Shown here one piece after another: positions 1-7,987 of a DNA stretch of 64,000 nt; within the stretch, counting starts at the first letter, position 1, and each line of letters begins with the position of its first letter. The notes beneath the pieces were generated by a model, which saw only the letters and a list, made by a program, of their open reading frames with translations, had not been told where the DNA came from and did no database searches. This DNA comes from Chryseobacterium sp. SSA4.19 (GTDB taxonomy: Bacteria > Bacteroidota > Bacteroidia > Flavobacteriales > Weeksellaceae), in contig NZ_JAKVIP010000009.1 in the NCBI RefSeq assembly GCF_022601875.1, forward strand, positions 62,001 to 126,000. The letters run 5' to 3'. Both the position numbers and the translations under genes were made by a program.

Positions 1-896
1 TTTTTATGATTATCAAAGAAGAAATCTATTCTGCCTAAAAGAAGACCAGCCCATCCCACCTGGTTTACCAAAACGTTTTTACCGGCTCTGTTGGTAAAAG
101 CCTGTGGTTCCGGCAAGAAAGTATGGGTGTGACCTCCCAGAATCAGATCGATATACTCCGTTTTTGAAGCTAAAATTTTATCATTTATCTTATCAGGATC
201 TTCTTTATAATCATAGCCGATGTGTGAAAGGCAGATCACAAGATCACATTTTTGTTCGTTTTTAAGGAAGTTGGAATAATGCTGAGCAACATCAATCGGA
301 TCTGAATATACCGTTTCTCCGTATTGCTTTTTACCAACCAGTCCGTCTAACTGAATTCCTACTCCGAAAATCCCTACTTTGATTCCGTTTTTATTAAAGA
401 TCTTATAAGGAGATGTTTTTCCGTCAAGAACCGTGTTTTTAAAATCGTAATTGGAACAGATAAAAGGAAATTTTGCATTCGGCAGCACTTTTAAAAATCC
501 GTCCAGTCCATTATCAAAATCATGATTTCCCATCGTAGAGGCATCATATTTCATCATGGACATCAATTTAAATTCAAGTTCACCTCCGAAAAAATTGAAA
601 TAGGGTGTTCCCTGGAAAATATCTCCTGAATCAAGAAGCAGGACATTGTTTTCCTGATTTCTGATTTGCTGGATTAAGCTTGCTCTTCTCGCAAAGCCTC
701 CCTGACCGGGATTTTTGGTATAGCTGGCATCAAAAGGTTCTATCCTGCTGTGCTGATCGTTGGTATGAAGAATGGTTAGCTTTTTCGCTGGATTTATCCC
801 AGTGATTTTTAATTCTTCTGCCATCATCATCTTCGGAGCCAAAGCCATGGCTAAAGTTCCGCCGCCTATTGCTTTTAAAAAACTTTTTCTATCCAT
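1..896 (-). CDS. Metallophosphatase, catalytic half of a split 5'-nucleotidase (3' end outside window)
   Basis: Calcineurin-like phosphoesterase of the UshA/5'-nucleotidase type, expected to remove phosphate from nucleotides or similar esters outside the cytoplasm. About 298 residues are visible; the C-terminus lies beyond the left edge. Seen: an N-terminal Tat-like leader (DRKSFLKAIGGGTLA) followed by the metal-site motifs LHTNDQH, DSGDIFQG, GNHDFDNG and GGHTHTF, in the order expected for the family. The ATG shares one base with the stop of the upstream gene (TAATG), so the two are probably translationally coupled. The leader has RK rather than RR, so Tat export is inferred, not certain. Confidence 0.85.
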   Translation of the reverse strand, partial: MDRKSFLKAIGGGTLAMALAPKMMMAEELKITGINPAKKLTILHTNDQHSRIEPFDASYTKNPGQGGFARRASLIQQIRNQENNVLLLDSGDIFQGTPYFNFFGGELEFKLMSMMKYDASTMGNHDFDNGLDGFLKVLPNAKFPFICSNYDFKNTVLDGKTSPYKIFNKNGIKVGIFGVGIQLDGLVGKKQYGETVYSDPIDVAQHYSNFLKNEQKCDLVICLSHIGYDYKEDPDKINDKILASKTEYIDLILGGHTHTFLPEPQAFTNRAGKNVLVNQVGWAGLLLGRIDFFFDNHK

Positions 897-1654
897 TACT
901 TCTTGCCGATAAAATTTAAACGAATATCTGATTTCGCCGTTACTTCGGGATTGTTTTTAAAATATTCAATGAAAAGATCTCTTAATCTTATTCCTGTAGG
1001 AATTGATTCTCCTTTAGCAAAAAACTTCATATTGTCACCGCCTAATGCCAGATAATCAGAAGTGGCAATATAATAATCCTGATCAGGGTTTACTGCATTG
1101 CCGTTAATTAAAGCTTTGCTTAACTGTCCGTTAGTGGTTTCAATATATAAATGGGACACCGGATTATTCACCTGTGTTTTTGCATAGTAATCAAAAAGAC
1201 CCTGCAGATCGGAACCTTTCATTTTTACGATAATCACTTCATTTTCAAAAGGCATCACTTCAAAGACACTTTTTAATAAAATATCCCCTTTTCCTATGGT
1301 TGTCCGGATTCCTCCGATGTTGATCAGGGCGGCATCTACATTTTTTTGAAGATGGGTTTTAGCCCATTGATCAGCACCGTCAAATGTATAATCTGCCAAA
1401 AGATTACCGAGGTTGCTGTTGTCTCCCTGCTTGGTCAGATCAATATCCGTATGGGAAATCTTCTGGTTCATCTCTTGATCCAGCTTTTGTTTATAAGGTT
1501 CAATAACTTTTATAAACGCCTCATCATTCTTCAGTTCATTATTAATAGAAATGTTTTTCCGGGTCTGCACATCTGCTACCTGAAGCGGGGAGACCGTCTT
1601 ACAGGCAGAAAGTATAGCCAGAGTACTTCCTAGTAACAAGAATTTATTTTTCAT
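896..1654 (-). CDS. Lipoprotein with 5'-nucleotidase C-terminal domain
   Basis: Substrate-binding half of a 5'-nucleotidase, made here as a separate lipoprotein. The chosen start (MKNKFLLLG) gives a clean signal peptide and lipobox LSAC; the reading frame also allows an ATG three codons earlier, which fits the signal peptide less well. The segment with GNLLADYTFDGADQW, NIGGIRTTIGKGDI and VMPFENEV matches the 5_nucleotid_C domain; the late YYIATSDYLALGGDNM fits its nucleotide-binding loop. It is the first gene of the pair and overlaps the metallophosphatase start by one base. In UshA-like enzymes both domains are in one chain; I infer that the two products work together. Confidence 0.85.
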   Translation of the reverse strand: MKNKFLLLGSTLAILSACKTVSPLQVADVQTRKNISINNELKNDEAFIKVIEPYKQKLDQEMNQKISHTDIDLTKQGDNSNLGNLLADYTFDGADQWAKTHLQKNVDAALINIGGIRTTIGKGDILLKSVFEVMPFENEVIIVKMKGSDLQGLFDYYAKTQVNNPVSHLYIETTNGQLSKALINGNAVNPDQDYYIATSDYLALGGDNMKFFAKGESIPTGIRLRDLFIEYFKNNPEVTAKSDIRLNFIGKK

Positions 1655-1747
1655 ATGCCACAATTATTTAAGACTATATGCAGTCGCCTGTTCTTTTCTC
1701 TGTAAGGAATTTAGACAGTGACGATTTCATAAGATCTTTAGTATATG

Positions 1748-1755
1748 CAAATATA
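1748..1755 (-). promoter_or_regulatory. -7 box for the split 5'-nucleotidase genes
   Basis: Read on the minus strand this is TATATTTG, a perfect match to the Bacteroidota -7 consensus TAnnTTTG, about 95 bases before the lipoprotein start. Transcription probably starts near 1741. Confidence 0.5.
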
Positions 1756-1781
1756 ATTATATGTATAATAAAACATTATTA

Positions 1782-1817
1782 TTTGTGATAAATTCTTAGC
1801 GTAAATTATTAAATTTG
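1782..1817 (+). promoter_or_regulatory. Promoter candidate for dapA
   Basis: TTTG at 1782-1785 and TAAATTTG at 1810-1817 match the -33 and -7 elements of flavobacterial promoters with 24 bases between them, slightly long. The dapA start is 18 bases after the -7 box. Confidence 0.45.
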
Positions 1818-1835
1818 AAAAAATAATTCTAGCAG

Positions 1836-2717
1836 ATGAGCATTTTAAAAGGAGTAGGTGTTGCTTTGGTTACACCCTTTAATGAAGATTTATCCGTAGA
1901 CTTCAACAGTTTAACAAAACTTGTGGAATATAATATAGAAAACGGAACCAATTATTTAGTTGTTTTAGGAACTACAGCCGAGGCTGCAACGCTTTCTGCT
2001 GAAGAGAAGAAGCAGGTGGTAGATCATATCATTAAGGTGAATAATAAACGCCTGCCTTTGGTTTTGGGAATTGGCGGCAACAATACGCTTGAAGTCAAGA
2101 AGCAGATTGAAGAAACAGGTCTTACTGATTTTGAAGCAGTGCTTTCGGTATCTCCGTATTACAATAAACCTAATCAGGAAGGGCTTTATCAGCATTATAA
2201 AGCATTAGCTTCAACGGGAAAAAATATTATTATCTATAATGTTCCTTCAAGAACAGGACAGAATGTTGAAGCGGAAACTACGTTGCGTTTAGCCAGAGAG
2301 TTCTCGAATTTATTTTTAATTAAAGAGGCTTCCCCAAATATTCTTCAGTATTTTGATATTTTAAGAAAGAAGCCTGAAGGTTTCTCATTGGTTTCAGGCG
2401 ATGACGAATTTACGCTTCCCGTGACTTTAGCCGGTGGAGACGGAGTTATTTCGGTGATCGGACAAGGATATCCGAAAGAATTCTCTACCATGGTTCAGCT
2501 GGCCTTTGACGGCAAAGTAAAAGAGGCTTATGAAATCCATAATAAGCTGGTTGAAATTACAAGATTAATTTTTGCAGAAGGAAACCCTTGTGGAATTAAA
2601 GTGGTTCTGACAGAAAAAGGAATTATTAAAAACTACTTAAGGTTGCCTTTGGTTCCGTCTTCAGACGGATTGTATTCTAAAATTAAAGCTGAAATGGCAA
2701 ATATTGAAAATAATTAA
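1836..2717 (+). CDS. dapA: 4-hydroxy-tetrahydrodipicolinate synthase
   Basis: Condenses pyruvate with aspartate semialdehyde, the first step specific to lysine and diaminopimelate synthesis, in the cytoplasm. At 293 residues it has the family's usual length. The TIM-barrel motifs are present: GTTAEAATLS (residues 45-54), SPYYNKPNQEG with the proton-relay Tyr, IIYNVPSRTG with Tyr134 and Arg139, and LFLIKEASPN with Schiff-base Lys163. It stands alone, with its own promoter and a strong terminator, divergent from the nucleotidase genes. N-acetylneuraminate lyases share the fold, but the GTT and NVPSRTG motifs favour DapA. Confidence 0.95.
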   Translation: MSILKGVGVALVTPFNEDLSVDFNSLTKLVEYNIENGTNYLVVLGTTAEAATLSAEEKKQVVDHIIKVNNKRLPLVLGIGGNNTLEVKKQIEETGLTDFEAVLSVSPYYNKPNQEGLYQHYKALASTGKNIIIYNVPSRTGQNVEAETTLRLAREFSNLFLIKEASPNILQYFDILRKKPEGFSLVSGDDEFTLPVTLAGGDGVISVIGQGYPKEFSTMVQLAFDGKVKEAYEIHNKLVEITRLIFAEGNPCGIKVVLTEKGIIKNYLRLPLVPSSDGLYSKIKAEMANIENN

Positions 2718-2810
2718 AGTAGAATAAGTAATACAATTGCTTGCGTGGATCTGATAACTAATTTTAATATTGATTCACCTCAAAATTAATTTCAATTAAT
2801 AAAGATAGCA

Positions 2811-2846
2811 AGGTAAAAGATCGTGCAAAGATCTTTTACCTTTTTT
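2811..2846 (+). terminator. Rho-independent terminator of dapA
   Basis: GGTAAAAGATC (2812-2822) pairs perfectly with GATCTTTTACC (2830-2840), followed by a run of six T. Confidence 0.85.
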
Positions 2847-2936
2847 ATTTGGTAATAATATTCTGTACGCGTAATTATTTTAGAATATGAAATTCTTAGC
2901 GACCTTTGTATTCAAAATCATAACAGTTAAAAAATA

Positions 2937-3440
2937 ATGAAACTAGTAATAGCAACCCCAGACGATATTTCTTTAATTCAGGATATGGCGAGAAGATCGT
3001 GGGAAAATGCATACGCAGAGATTCTTTCTTCAGAGCAGATGGAATTTATGCTGGGCACCATGTACTCCAAAGAAGAGATACTCTCCCAGATGCAACATCC
3101 CAATTACCATTATTATCTGATGAAAGATGAGAATAGCAACTCTTTTGAAGGTTTTATAGGATATGAATATCATTATGAGGAAAAGACGACAAAACTCCAT
3201 AAAATCTATCTGGTTCCTGAAAGCAAAGGCAAAGGCTTTGGAAAAGATGCCTTACAGTTTTTGATTCAGCAGGCATCGGACAAAGGAGATACGCGTATTA
3301 TTTTGAATGTCAATAAATATAATTCTTCAAAGCAATTTTACGAATCTCAAGGATATCGGGTTTATGATGAAGGCGTTTTCGATATCGGAAGGGGATTCTT
3401 TATGGATGATTATTTAATGGAATATATAATTCACAAGTAG
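2937..3440 (+). CDS. GNAT-family N-acetyltransferase
   Basis: Predicted acetyl-CoA-dependent N-acetyltransferase of 167 residues. The acetyl-CoA loop is visible as LVPESKGKGFGKDALQFL (about residues 92-109), preceded by the beta-4 strand TTKLHKIY, and the C-terminal part contains the usual NVNKYNSSKQFYESQGY motif in which Asn and Tyr contact the cofactor. The substrate cannot be told from sequence; similar single-domain proteins modify small amines, amino acids or antibiotics. It is monocistronic, about 220 bases after dapA and beyond the dapA terminator. Confidence 0.85.
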   Translation: MKLVIATPDDISLIQDMARRSWENAYAEILSSEQMEFMLGTMYSKEEILSQMQHPNYHYYLMKDENSNSFEGFIGYEYHYEEKTTKLHKIYLVPESKGKGFGKDALQFLIQQASDKGDTRIILNVNKYNSSKQFYESQGYRVYDEGVFDIGRGFFMDDYLMEYIIHK

Positions 3441-3502
3441 TAGACTTAAAATTCTGTAACGTTTAACGGTAATTGTATAAAATATGATGAATGGTTTTTA
3501 TG

Positions 3503-3636
3503 CATCTTTGCAATAGAACCGGATCAAATAATATTAAAACATACATATGCTTGATGAAAAGCATTCGCTTTTAATCAGTATATTTTTTTCATCCTTAGTG
3601 TTAAATTCCTGTATTTATAATACAGGAATTTTTTTG
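3503..3636 (+). ncRNA. Possible short transcript or tiny lipoprotein gene (tentative)
   Basis: This 279-base gap holds CATCTTTG at 3503-3510, one base off the -7 consensus, and ends in a strong terminator, so a transcript of about 115 bases is conceivable. Inside is a 30-codon frame (3547-3639) that reads like a short leader ending in LNSC, a lipobox-like motif, but its last codons run through the terminator stem. I cannot decide between a small RNA, a tiny peptide and chance. Confidence 0.2.
3603..3635 (+). terminator. Rho-independent terminator with no annotated gene before it
   Basis: AAATTCCTGTAT pairs with ATACAGGAATTT around a short loop, followed by a T run. It lies 160 bases after the acetyltransferase stop and could end that transcript or a separate short one. 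Confidence 0.75.
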
Positions 3637-3719
3637 TGATTACAGGCCATATTTTTCTATATCACATTATTTTGAATAAAATGGTTATATTTACGTAAAT
3701 TATTTAATACGCTACCAGG

Positions 3720-4298
3720 ATGAAAATGTATGTGAAATTTGATTTCAATAGTCTTTGCAAAAAAGTATTGGATGAAAAACTTAAAGAGCAGGGATTTAAA
3801 TACCGCCTGCTGAATTTTGGAGAAGTTGAATTTTATGAATCTATTACCAGTGATCAGCATCAGGCTATCAAAAATAGCCTGGAGGAATACGGAATGGAAA
3901 TTATAGAAAGCCAGAAAATTGCCTTGGCGCAGAAAATAAAAGATACAATTGTAGAACTTGTTTTTTCTGATGAGATACTTTCTGTGAAAGCTTCAGTCTA
4001 CATTGCTGAAAAATTGAATCATAGTTATGGTTACCTTTCTAATCTGTTTTCAGAAATAGTACATACCTCAATAGAGAATTTCATCATACTTCAAAAAATT
4101 GAATATGCAAAAGAGTTGATGATCAATAAACAGTATAGCCTTACCGAAATTGCCCATAAGCTGAAATACTCCAGTGTAGCCCATTTAAGTACCCAGTTTA
4201 AAAATACTACAGGAATTACACCTACTTATTTTCAGAAAGTTATCGCAGGAAAAAGAAAAACAAATCGCTTTAAACAGCAATATGCTAAACTCGTATGA
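3720..4298 (+). CDS. AraC-family transcriptional regulator, short form
   Basis: 192-residue regulator. The C-terminal half (about residues 95-185) is an AraC-type double helix-turn-helix: the first helix pair is in the IAEKLNHSYGYLSNLFSE region and the second in LTEIAHKLKYSSVAHLSTQF, followed by the family end motif KNTTGITPTYFQK. The N-terminal 80 residues are short and match no sensor domain I recognise. The stop overlaps the start of the next gene (ATGA), so regulator and degenerate receiver are made together. Chryseobacterium genomes carry several such short AraC proteins; the target genes are unknown. Confidence 0.85.
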   Translation: MKMYVKFDFNSLCKKVLDEKLKEQGFKYRLLNFGEVEFYESITSDQHQAIKNSLEEYGMEIIESQKIALAQKIKDTIVELVFSDEILSVKASVYIAEKLNHSYGYLSNLFSEIVHTSIENFIILQKIEYAKELMINKQYSLTEIAHKLKYSSVAHLSTQFKNTTGITPTYFQKVIAGKRKTNRFKQQYAKLV

Positions 4299-4741
4299 CA
4301 AGGGAATGTCTTAATGTGCTCTTAATGGATCATGATGAAAGAAACCATATTCTGTTTAAAAATATCTTTAGCGAACATAAGATCAGCATAAAGCTCAGGA
4401 TATTTTTCACCACCGAAGAAATGATGAACTACCTGAACCATAAAAACGCTATTATTCCGGAAATTCTGTTTATGAATTATGAGTGTTCTGAAAAATCTGC
4501 TTTACACTGCATAGATGTATTCAGATCATGCAATCGTTTTAGTCATATGACAACTGCGGTATATTCAGATGAGTTGTCGCCTGCTCAGGAAGAAGAGTTT
4601 TTTATAAAAGGAACAAATGTGATGATGAAAATGCCTGATAATTATATAGATTTGAAGAACTCGCTTACGGAAATCATCACCATCAATTGGCAGTATCATA
4701 CATCCGGACTCAATAAAGATAATTTTATCATGAAAGTGTGA
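4295..4741 (+). CDS. Degenerate response-regulator receiver protein
   Basis: 148-residue stand-alone protein that reads like a CheY-type receiver: acidic residues Asp12 and Asp14 after beta-1 (LLMDHDERN), a hydrophobic beta-3 strand EILFMNYECS, Ser91 in the Thr/Ser position and Lys112 in the switch-lysine position (MMKMPDN). The phospho-acceptor aspartate at the end of beta-3 is replaced by Asn61, so normal phosphorylation is unlikely. It overlaps the AraC-type gene by four bases. I infer an unphosphorylated interaction or sensing role, possibly with that regulator. Confidence 0.65.
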   Translation: MTRECLNVLLMDHDERNHILFKNIFSEHKISIKLRIFFTTEEMMNYLNHKNAIIPEILFMNYECSEKSALHCIDVFRSCNRFSHMTTAVYSDELSPAQEEEFFIKGTNVMMKMPDNYIDLKNSLTEIITINWQYHTSGLNKDNFIMKV

Positions 4742-4761
4742 AAAATTAATACAGAATTATT

Positions 4762-4790
4762 TTTGTATTAAAATTAATTGTATATATTTG
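4762..4790 (+). promoter_or_regulatory. Consensus promoter in front of a gene-poor stretch
   Basis: TTTG (4762-4765), 17 bases, then TATATTTG (4783-4790): both flavobacterial elements at normal spacing. No conventional gene follows for 470 bases on this strand, so the promoter points to an unannotated transcript. Confidence 0.55.
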
Positions 4791-4903
4791 CTATACAAGA
4801 TTCACATCGTTGTGATAAGAGTATAAAAGCTATAAAAAGTTTTATTATTTTATTTGAGATGAGTGAATTTTATATCCGATAATATGAATCACTATGTTAG
4901 TTT

Positions 4904-5089
4904 ACAAAATGAATTATATTATTTCCAACAACAAGCGAAGAAGATCTTTAAACAAACGGTACAATCATGAAAAACTCGTAAGGGCTAAAGGAAATTATAT
5001 TCGTTTCATTCATTTTCATTTGTAAACCTTTAGAACAACAAGTTAGTTTTTATAAATAAGCAGGTTGGAAATAATATAGTTCATTTTGT
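4904..5089. repeat. 186-bp element with 26-bp inverted terminal arms
   Basis: The arm at 4904-4929 is the reverse complement of 5064-5089 in 25 of 26 positions; the one difference (T4914 against G5079) would be a G-U pair in RNA. The arms enclose 134 bases. It could be a small non-autonomous transposon (MITE-like) or the long stem of a structured RNA in the transcript running from 4783 to 5262. No convincing target-site duplication is seen beyond TTT on both sides. Copy number cannot be judged from one window. Confidence 0.6.
4909..5025 (+). CDS. Possible 38-residue basic peptide
   Basis: A short frame starting inside the left arm of the inverted repeat encodes a very basic peptide (SNNKRRRSLNKRYNHEKLV in the middle) ending in RFIHFHL. 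It lies about 120 bases after a consensus promoter and before a terminator. There is no ribosome-site evidence and no family I recognise; it may be chance or a remnant of a mobile element protein. Confidence 0.15.
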   Translation: MNYIISNNKRRRSLNKRYNHEKLVRAKGNYIRFIHFHL

Positions 5090-5227
5090 TTTTACTTTAT
5101 TTTAGGCTTAACATCAAATAATAACACCATATTTTATCACACACCACATCACAAAATATTAAGCTGGAAAATAATAGTACAATTAATGAAGTAAATAATT
5201 TCTTCAAATAACAGTTTTATAAGGGGA

Positions 5228-5261
5228 ATCGCAGGAAGATTATTTTTTCTGCGGTTTTTTT
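5228..5261 (+). terminator. Rho-independent terminator ending the 4.8-5.2 kb transcript
   Basis: ATCGCAG pairs with CTGCGGT across a 14-base loop, followed by TTTTTT on the plus strand. It lies just past the recG stop but has the T run only on the plus strand, so it belongs to the gene-poor unit starting near 4797. Confidence 0.6.
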
Positions 5262-7344
5262 ATGAAATTTTACTCCATTTATTTTTTCCTTTGTAATATC
5301 TCAGGTAATAATTTTTAATAATCTGATGATCCGGCAGGGATAATAAGGAATCTTTTTTAAGAATCTTTTCTACGGTACTTTTTGTTGTTTTAATAATCGC
5401 TGAATCATTGATAAGGTCAAGTCTTTTGAAATCGACCACTCCGCTTTGCTGTGTTCCCAAAATATCTCCCGGCCCACGCAGCTGCATATCAACCTCTGAA
5501 ATTTTAAATCCGTCATTGGTTTCCACCATGGTTTTGATTCGGGTTCTGCTGTCAGATGAAAGCTTATCCGAGGTCATGAGGATGCAATAGCTTTGTTCCG
5601 CTCCACGGCCCACGCGTCCGCGAAGCTGGTGAAGCTGTGACAAGCCGAATCTCTCTGAACTTTCAATAACCATAACCGAAGCATTCGGAACATTCACCCC
5701 AACTTCAATAACGGTTGTGGCCACCATGATTTCCGCTTTTCCAGAAGCAAAATAATTCATGGCGGCATCTTTTTCATCAGGCCGCATTTTTCCATGAAGC
5801 ATCGTGACATTATGATGTGAAAAATTATCCATCACATTTTCCAGTCCCGTCATCAGATTCTTATAATCCAAAGTTTCAGATTCCTCAATTAAAGGATAAA
5901 CAAAATATACCTGCCGGCCTTTCTGAATCTCTTCACGGCAGAAGCTGTAAACATAAGCCCGGTCTTTTTCCCGTCGGTGAGCGGTAATGATTGGTTTTCT
6001 TCCTACCGGCATTTCATCAATTACAGAAACATCAAGGTCTGAATAAAAGCTCATGGCCAGCGTTCTTGGAATAGGTGTAGCTGTCATAACCAGGATATGG
6101 GGCGGAATTCTGTTTTTTGCCCAGAGTTTGGCCCTCTGCGCAACGCCAAACCTATGCTGTTCGTCGATGATCGCCAGTCCGAGATTCTTAAACTTCACTT
6201 TATCTTCCAGCACAGCATGGGTCCCGACTAAAATAGAAAGTTCCCCATTTTCTAATTCTGCGTGAATAATTTTCCTTTGAGATGCTTTTACAGAGCCTGT
6301 AAGAAGCCTTACATTTACCTGGGTATCTTTCAGCAGGTCTTTAATGCCATTATAATGCTGCTGTGCAAGAATCTCTGTCGGAGCCATGATGCAGCTTTGA
6401 AAACCGTTATCTTTCGCGATAAGCATCGTCAGTAAAGCCACCATTGTTTTTCCCGAACCTACATCACCCTGAAGAAGCCTGTTCATCTGGATCGGACGCT
6501 TCATATCAAGCCGGATTTCTTTAAGCACTCTTTTCTGGGCACCGGTAAGATCAAACGGAAGATGATTGTTATAGAAATCATTAAAATAGTCACCCACTAC
6601 CGGAAAAGGATTTCCTATGGTATGGCTTTTATGGTGGAGCTTTTTTAATGCATAGCCCAACTGGAAGAAAAATGATTCTTCAAACTTCATCCGGTAATCT
6701 GCCTTTTCAAAATGATCCATATCTTTTGGAAAATGCATATTCAGGTAGGTGTGCTGCCTGGACAGGAATGAAAAAGCTTTCATCAGGTAATCCGGGAAAT
6801 TCTCATGAATCAGGTTGGGGATTTCTTTGCAGATGTTTCTTAAGACCATCTGAAAGAATTTTTGGTTTAGTCCTCTTTTGGTTAATTTTTCCGAGCTTGG
6901 ATATATAGGTTTCAGCCGCATATCCGTATCTTTCTTTTCTTCAATTTCAATTTCCGGATGAGGCATGGAAAACTGGTTATTGAAGACATTGATTTTCCCG
7001 TAAATGTAAACTTCCTTGTTAACCGGGAGTTGTTCCTTAAGCCATTTTGAATATTGAAACCACACCAGATCCATCGTCCCTGTATCATCATTGAATTTTG
7101 CAGACAGTCTTTTTATTTTTCCGGTCTGTATTTCCTGAATATTGGTGATTTTCCCTTTCAGCTGAACATCTGTACTCACGTCATTCAATTGTGATACTTT
7201 ATGCACTTTGCTTTTATCAAGATATCGGATAGGAAAGAAGTTAAGAAGATCTTCTACGGTAGAAATTCCCAGCACATTTTTAATGAGCTTTGCTTTTTCA
7301 GGACCGATTCCTTTAACGTATTCTATGGAAGTTTCTAAATTCAT
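5260..7344 (-). CDS. recG: ATP-dependent DNA helicase RecG
   Basis: Branch-migrating helicase for stalled forks and Holliday junctions. The 694-residue chain has the usual order: N-terminal HhH-like segment (YVKGIGPEKAKLI), OB-fold wedge domain around residues 60-150, then a superfamily 2 helicase with Walker A LLQGDVGSGKT, the DEQH box IIDEQHRFGVAQR, TATPIPRTLAMSF and motif VI QLRGRVGRG. Length and motif set fit full-length RecG. It is last in a minus-strand run after the thioredoxin gene, from which it is separated by 69 bases with a weak hairpin. Confidence 0.96.
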   Translation of the reverse strand: MNLETSIEYVKGIGPEKAKLIKNVLGISTVEDLLNFFPIRYLDKSKVHKVSQLNDVSTDVQLKGKITNIQEIQTGKIKRLSAKFNDDTGTMDLVWFQYSKWLKEQLPVNKEVYIYGKINVFNNQFSMPHPEIEIEEKKDTDMRLKPIYPSSEKLTKRGLNQKFFQMVLRNICKEIPNLIHENFPDYLMKAFSFLSRQHTYLNMHFPKDMDHFEKADYRMKFEESFFFQLGYALKKLHHKSHTIGNPFPVVGDYFNDFYNNHLPFDLTGAQKRVLKEIRLDMKRPIQMNRLLQGDVGSGKTMVALLTMLIAKDNGFQSCIMAPTEILAQQHYNGIKDLLKDTQVNVRLLTGSVKASQRKIIHAELENGELSILVGTHAVLEDKVKFKNLGLAIIDEQHRFGVAQRAKLWAKNRIPPHILVMTATPIPRTLAMSFYSDLDVSVIDEMPVGRKPIITAHRREKDRAYVYSFCREEIQKGRQVYFVYPLIEESETLDYKNLMTGLENVMDNFSHHNVTMLHGKMRPDEKDAAMNYFASGKAEIMVATTVIEVGVNVPNASVMVIESSERFGLSQLHQLRGRVGRGAEQSYCILMTSDKLSSDSRTRIKTMVETNDGFKISEVDMQLRGPGDILGTQQSGVVDFKRLDLINDSAIIKTTKSTVEKILKKDSLLSLPDHQIIKNYYLRYYKGKNKWSKIS

Positions 7345-7383
7345 TTAAAAGGTCCACGAATTTCGGGAAAAATTAGACATTAA

Positions 7384-7411
7384 AAAAGGCCCTCATGAAT
7401 GAAAGCCTGTA
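7384..7411 (-). terminator. Weak hairpin after the thioredoxin-like gene
   Basis: AGGC and GCCT arms with an inner TCAT/ATGA pairing, followed on the minus strand by six T. A plausible but weak terminator. Confidence 0.35.
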
Positions 7412-7413
7412 TT

Positions 7414-7947
7414 TTAATCTTTTATATTAGATTTAAATTTTTTCTGATAATCTTCCCACTGTTCTCTGGAACGGATTTTTTTAAAGAAATCCTTTGAGAT
7501 AAAATCCAGATAAGGTTCCAGCTCTTTTGCAGACAGTTCTCCCTGAAGGATGGTAATCGGACCTCCTTTTTCATCCAGAAAAACCGTGCTCGGGACTGCT
7601 CCTACATTCATATACTGGGTGAATTCATGTAAAGAATTACGGCCTTTTTTATGTTCTGTATTGTGATTTGAAAATTTTCTTCCAAAAATTTCAACAGTAT
7701 TTTTTTCTTCTGCATTAAATTTTACGGGATAATAATTCTGATTTAGAATTTCAGCGATCACCGGATGCCCATATGTTTTCTTATCCATTATTTTGCACGG
7801 GCCGCACCAGTCTGCATAAAAATCGATCAGTATTTTTTTAGGGTTTTGCTTTTGGGCTTTTAAAGCTTCTTCAATGGTCATCCATTTTACCTGGGCAAAA
7901 CTTAATGTGAACAGAAAAAGAAAAAGTATGCTTATAATTTTTTTCAT
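7414..7947 (-). CDS. Secreted thioredoxin-fold protein
   Basis: 177-residue protein with an N-terminal signal peptide (MKKIISILFLFLFTLSFAQ) and a thioredoxin fold carrying the redox motif WCGPC (ADWCGPCKIM, near residue 50) and the cis-proline loop GAVPSTVF. After the fold there is an extra basic tail. It probably acts in the periplasm as a reductase or oxidase of protein disulfides; which direction cannot be read from sequence. It belongs to the group with thioredoxin-like proteins having an inserted helical segment (here around HNTEHKKGRNSLHEFTQYM). Confidence 0.85.
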   Translation of the reverse strand: MKKIISILFLFLFTLSFAQVKWMTIEEALKAQKQNPKKILIDFYADWCGPCKIMDKKTYGHPVIAEILNQNYYPVKFNAEEKNTVEIFGRKFSNHNTEHKKGRNSLHEFTQYMNVGAVPSTVFLDEKGGPITILQGELSAKELEPYLDFISKDFFKKIRSREQWEDYQKKFKSNIKD

Positions 7948-7987
7948 GATTTGATATTTAAGTAAAAATAAGCATAATTACTCATGC

